Origin: Akkermansia muciniphila | Lineage (GTDB): Bacteria > Verrucomicrobiota > Verrucomicrobiia > Verrucomicrobiales > Verrucomicrobiaceae | Length of the DNA stretch: 35,959 bases | Direction of reading: 5' to 3' | Assembly (NCBI GenBank): GCA_945882215.1 | Contig: CAMCWM010000035.1 | Location: forward strand, 1 to 35,959 | In this document: positions 32,791 to 35,959 of the stretch, one piece after another | Layout: every line of letters starts with the position of its first letter | Numbering within the stretch: the first letter of the stretch is position 1 | Position numbers and translations under genes: made by a program | The notes under the pieces: model-generated | What the model was told of the DNA's origin: nothing | Databases searched by the model: none | What the model saw: the letters and a program-made list of their open reading frames with translations, nothing else

Positions 32791-35188
32791 ACTGCTGTGT
32801 GTTCAGGAGGCTGAAGACGAGGTCTTCGATGCCGGTGAGGCCGTTTGTTTGGGCCTGCAGCCAAGTGTCACGCTCAGTGGCAGTGGGTTTGCGGCTGAGG
32901 AGTGTCATGTAGATGGCTTCGACTTTCTCATCGGGATAGGGGGCTTTGCTCACGGAGAGCATCAGCTGGCTGTATTTGCTGGTGATCTGCGGCAGAAGGC
33001 TGCCGTTCATCATGGCGAGCGCTTGGGGCACGCTGGCTTCGCTGTTGGCGTTCTCGATGGTTTCGCGATCGCTCTGGCCGAATTCGCGCAAGTAATGACC
33101 ACGTGGTGCTGGGCTTGGCAATTCGGCAGCGCGGAGCCAGTTGCGCTGAATCTCGTCACGGCTGCGGTAGTAACTGGAGCGCTCCTTCTCTGGGATGCCG
33201 AAGTAGTCGGCTTCGATGGCGTAAGCGGCATGGCGCTTGGCCTCGGCGGCCTTTTTCTCTTCGGGAGTGAGCAAGATGGGATCGTAGCCGGGAATGCGGA
33301 TGGTCTCGGCGTTGCCAGACATCATCATGCTCTCACCACCAGCGGAGGTGCTTGTTAAAGAGGCCGTGGCAAGCGGCTTGCCGGTGACTTTGGCATACAG
33401 GCGTTGTTGTGATGGGATCATCACATCACGCGCGACGACGGCGCGGGCATCACGCGTGACGTTGCGGTACTCCTGACGGATTTTTTGGAGTTCGTCACGC
33501 GCAGCGACGGCTGCGGCCTTGGCGGGCTCGATTTCGGCACCGACAGCTTTTTTGGCCACTGCTTCAGCCTGCTGGGATTTCCTCGTGGCCTCGCCAATTT
33601 TGGCCTGAAGCTTGGTGATGGCATCTTTTTGGCCTTTGTAGATGTCCGCGGCCTTTTTCACACCCGCGAGGACTTCCTCGGGCTTCATGGTGTTGATGGC
33701 ATCGACGGATTTTTTCGCCTGGAGCACCTGCTGCAGCGCATTTTCACGTGCGACGGTGTTGGGCATGTCGGGATCGGGATTGATGAGAGTGATGAAGCTG
33801 TCCCACATCTGCTCGGCGGTCATGCGGCGCAGCAGGGGACCGGTGAAGTGGTAAACATTGCCCGGCGCATGCTCCTGCCGCGTGACCTGGCGCTGATAGG
33901 TCTGGGTGTTGTAAAGCACGGTGAGAAAGGCGCGCATGTCGTAATCGAGGTCGTGCATGAGCTTTTCCAGATGCTTCTGCAATTCCGGAATCATCGGCGT
34001 GGTGGCGTCAAAGAGCTCATCGAGTGGTTCGATGAGCGCGAGGCCGAAAACGCGTTTCCACAGGCGATTCGTGATGACGGTGGTGAAGCGCGGGTTGTCT
34101 TTGCTGGTCATCCAGCGTGCGTAGGCCTGGAGTTGGGTCTCGCCGGCTTGCGTATTGCATTCATGACCAAACATGGCGGCAGGTGCGACGGCGCTGCGTG
34201 GCTTGGCATCCGGGTATTGGTAATCCTTCGGCAGCGACGGCTTGGTCTTCTCATTAAACGTGAGCGCGGTGTCGCGGACGTTGTTGCGGGCTTCCAGCAT
34301 CGCTTCACGGAAGTAAAAGTCCTCGGAGCGCATTTTCTTTTCCATCGCCTGCCGTCCTTCGGAGGCGGCTTTGGCCTTCTCCTGGTAGTCTTTTTCAAGG
34401 GCGGCAAACTGCTCGGGTGTCATGTCCTTGGTTCGCTTCGGACGCGTCGGGTCGGGGTTGGCTTTGCGATGCTCTGCGCGGATGGCTTTCTGGTCATCGT
34501 TGTGGATGCGCTGTGTCTCAGCGAGCACGCCGCCGTAGTTTTGTCCCTGCACGCCGTAGGTGAAGCTGGCCATCTGGTAGAACTGCATCTGCGTCCATTT
34601 GTCGAAGGGATGGTTGTGGCATTGCGCGCACTCGATGCGTGTGCCGAGGAAGATGCGCACGGTGTTGGCCATGTTGTCGAGCGGCATGCCTTGATCGCGG
34701 TAGTAGTAGCCGATGGCTCCATTTTCCCAGGGACGTCCCTGTGCGGAGATCATCTCGGCGACCATCTTGTCGTAGGGTTTGTTGCTGCGGATGCTGTCTT
34801 TGATGAAGTTCGAATAACCAACACCGGCTGAATTGTTTTGATTCATGCGCAGCACGTCCGCCCAGAAGTTGAAGGTGTGCAGCACATGCGCTTCGGAGTT
34901 GATGAGCCGCTGGATGAGGCGTGTGCGACGATCCGGTGCTTTGTCAGCCAAAAACGACTCCGTTTCCCGAGTGGTGGGGATGCGGCCGATGATGTCGAGA
35001 TGAATGCGCCGAACGAAGGTGGCGTCGTCACTCATGGGATTGCCCTTGAGCTGATGTTTGGCCCAGTCTTTGGCTAGAATCTCGTCGATGGCCGTGGCAG
35101 CGGCCTTCGTATCAGGGCTTTTGGCATGAAGCGCCGTGAGGCTCAGCGACGCTGCGACGAGAAGGCGTGGAAGGGTGAGCGCGTTCAT
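32774..35188 (-). CDS. DUF1549/DUF1553 exported protein, long form with coiled coil
   Basis: This minus-strand gene encodes 804 residues from the ATG at 35188 (MNALTLPRLLVAASLSLTAL signal); the frame extends to a GTG at 35221 but without support. DUF1549 shows IDEILAKDWAKHQL, FVRRIHLDIIGRIPTTRET and one CxxCH site at C187-A-Q-C190-H191 followed by NHPFDKW. A charged helical stretch follows around 240-310. DUF1553 shows YARWMTSKDNPRFTTVITNR and LWKRVFGLALIEPLDEL, and its later part is interrupted by a Lys/Ala-rich coiled coil (about residues 505-575) before SVPQALAMMNGSLLP. The N-terminal PSCyt1 heme segment is absent. It is the only minus-strand gene in the window and is transcribed divergently from the gene at 35269. 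Its DUF1501 partner may be the copy at 29866. Confidence 0.88.
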   Translation of the reverse strand: MNALTLPRLLVAASLSLTALHAKSPDTKAAATAIDEILAKDWAKHQLKGNPMSDDATFVRRIHLDIIGRIPTTRETESFLADKAPDRRTRLIQRLINSEAHVLHTFNFWADVLRMNQNNSAGVGYSNFIKDSIRSNKPYDKMVAEMISAQGRPWENGAIGYYYRDQGMPLDNMANTVRIFLGTRIECAQCHNHPFDKWTQMQFYQMASFTYGVQGQNYGGVLAETQRIHNDDQKAIRAEHRKANPDPTRPKRTKDMTPEQFAALEKDYQEKAKAASEGRQAMEKKMRSEDFYFREAMLEARNNVRDTALTFNEKTKPSLPKDYQYPDAKPRSAVAPAAMFGHECNTQAGETQLQAYARWMTSKDNPRFTTVITNRLWKRVFGLALIEPLDELFDATTPMIPELQKHLEKLMHDLDYDMRAFLTVLYNTQTYQRQVTRQEHAPGNVYHFTGPLLRRMTAEQMWDSFITLINPDPDMPNTVARENALQQVLQAKKSVDAINTMKPEEVLAGVKKAADIYKGQKDAITKLQAKIGEATRKSQQAEAVAKKAVGAEIEPAKAAAVAARDELQKIRQEYRNVTRDARAVVARDVMIPSQQRLYAKVTGKPLATASLTSTSAGGESMMMSGNAETIRIPGYDPILLTPEEKKAAEAKRHAAYAIEADYFGIPEKERSSYYRSRDEIQRNWLRAAELPSPAPRGHYLREFGQSDRETIENANSEASVPQALAMMNGSLLPQITSKYSQLMLSVSKAPYPDEKVEAIYMTLLSRKPTATERDTWLQAQTNGLTGIEDLVFSLLNTQQFIFVQ

Positions 35189-35268
35189 AGTGGCAGTCAG
35201 TACGGGCTGCTGTGCAGTCACTTTGCACCGGGATGATGGATTGATGGCGCGGTGAACGTGTTAGCCGC
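35189..35268. promoter_or_regulatory. Divergent intergenic region
   Basis: These 80 bases lie between two start codons facing away from each other, so promoters for both directions are expected by position. No convincing -35/-10 pair or operator repeat could be picked out on either strand. Confidence 0.35.
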
Positions 35269-35959
35269 ATGAAACGTCTGGCTCTCCTGGTGGTGATCTC
35301 TGCGCAGCCGCTGCGCGCGGCACCCCATGCGGCATTCCTCGACGCGCACTGCGTGAAGTGTCACAGCGGCGAGAAACCGAAGGGCAAATGGCGTGTGGAT
35401 GAGCTATCGGCGGACTTTGCGGATGCAAAGAGCCGTGCGCGCTGGGAGAAGGTGCTGGAGCAGATTGAAAGTGGCGAGATGCCGCCGAAGTCGAAGCCTC
35501 GTCCGCCAGAGAAGGACGCTCGTGCTTTGACCGACTGGATCAGCATGCAAATCACCGCAGTGAGCGGAAAAGAAGGCCGTGTGGTGTTGCGGCGGCTGAA
35601 TCGCACGGAGTATGAGAACACGGTGAATGATCTGCTCGGCACCTCGGCAAAATTGCAGGCGATGCTGCCGATGGATACTTCGGCGAACGGCTTTGATAAC
35701 GTCGGCGATGCGCTGCACACCTCGTCGTTCTTGATGGATCAGTATTTGATCGCGGCGGAGGCGGCACTGGATCAGGCGATCACGAATCGGGCGAAGCCGC
35801 CAAAGCTGGAGCAGAAGCGGGTGGGATTGGAGGCGGCGTATCAAGTGAAGGCCAATTCCGAGAAGGTCTTCCGCAAACAGGAGCAGCGCGTGGTGATGTT
35901 CTCGTCCTCGGCGTGGGTGGCTGCGACACTGTTTTATATCGCGGAGCGCGGCACGTATC
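35269..35959 (+). CDS. Planctomycete-type cytochrome c / DUF1587 protein, 3' end outside window
   Basis: The ATG at 35269 opens a frame that runs without a stop to the window edge (230 codons). It begins with a short signal (MKRLALLVVISAQPLRAAPH), followed by a PSCyt1-type heme site C28-V-K-C31-H32 in FLDAHCVKCHSGEKPKGKWR, and then the EQIESGEMPPKSKPRP segment that in these proteins carries the Met ligand region. DUF1587 (PSD3) follows, recognised by VLRRLNRTEYENTVNDLLG and SANGFDNVGDAL. Full-length relatives usually continue with DUF1592, DUF1588 and DUF1585 to roughly 700-900 residues. This is a different architecture from the DUF1549/DUF1553 proteins. It is probably an exported cytochrome-like protein of unknown reaction. 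Confidence 0.85.
   Translation, partial: MKRLALLVVISAQPLRAAPHAAFLDAHCVKCHSGEKPKGKWRVDELSADFADAKSRARWEKVLEQIESGEMPPKSKPRPPEKDARALTDWISMQITAVSGKEGRVVLRRLNRTEYENTVNDLLGTSAKLQAMLPMDTSANGFDNVGDALHTSSFLMDQYLIAAEAALDQAITNRAKPPKLEQKRVGLEAAYQVKANSEKVFRKQEQRVVMFSSSAWVAATLFYIAERGTY

Noticed and set aside
33485..34831. 448-codon open frame on the plus strand
   Set aside because: It is antisense to the DUF1549/DUF1553 gene, which carries CxxCH and family signatures. Gly/Val/His/Leu-rich translation is typical of the complementary frame.
1..35959. CRISPR array, tRNA, rRNA, insertion sequence, attachment site
   Set aside because: No regularly spaced repeats, tRNA-like cloverleaf, rRNA segment or transposase motif was seen in either strand.

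Overview
The window looks like a chromosomal segment of a PVC-group bacterium, most likely a verrucomicrobium (Prosthecobacter/Verrucomicrobiaceae-like) or possibly a planctomycete. The basis is family content: repeated genes with planctomycete-type cytochrome c, DUF1549, DUF1553, DUF1587 and DUF1501 domains, four DUF4838 proteins, a PmoA-like DUF6807 protein, short ceramidase-like hydrolases, GC-rich DNA and almost no Shine-Dalgarno sequences. No rRNA, tRNA, CRISPR array, insertion sequence or phage gene was seen. Family names come from motif recognition, not from a database search.

Layout. 2-9118 (+): the 3' end of an amidohydrolase, a secreted six-bladed kelch protein, a DUF1549/DUF1553 cytochrome-type protein with its DUF1501 partner, a LamG domain that appears split by a beta-propeller, and a DUF6807 protein with a TPR-like tail. 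9304-13250 (+): a second DUF1549/DUF1553 plus DUF1501 pair followed by a WD40 protein. 13326-27819 (+): a densely packed run of mostly exported enzymes: a 1217-residue TPR/DUF4838/CBM9-like/GH2N-like protein, a xylose-isomerase-like TIM barrel, an SGNH hydrolase, a ceramidase-like hydrolase, a two-domain alpha/beta hydrolase, two more DUF4838 proteins and a gene scar. 27838-32790 (+): a fourth DUF4838 protein, a third DUF1501 protein and a second ceramidase-like hydrolase. 32774-35188 (-): a third DUF1549/DUF1553 protein. 35269-35959 (+): the start of a DUF1587-type cytochrome protein that runs off the window. No gap without a gene is longer than about 190 bases.

How the genes may work together (inference). 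Nearly every product carries a Sec or Tat-like signal. The mix of glycosidase-like folds (DUF4838), carbohydrate-binding folds (CBM9-like, LamG, GH2N-like), esterases and sugar isomerase-like barrels suggests extracytoplasmic breakdown of a complex glycan or glycoconjugate. No transporter, regulator, intact sulfatase or recognised glycoside hydrolase family is present.

The most notable structure is modular shuffling. One TPR-like module is attached to three otherwise different proteins in different orders, a propeller sits inside a LamG fold, two unrelated enzymes share nearly the same signal-peptide DNA, a paired palindrome sits in frame inside one gene, and a short scar joins the start of a formylglycine-enzyme-like gene to the last codons of a DUF1501 gene.
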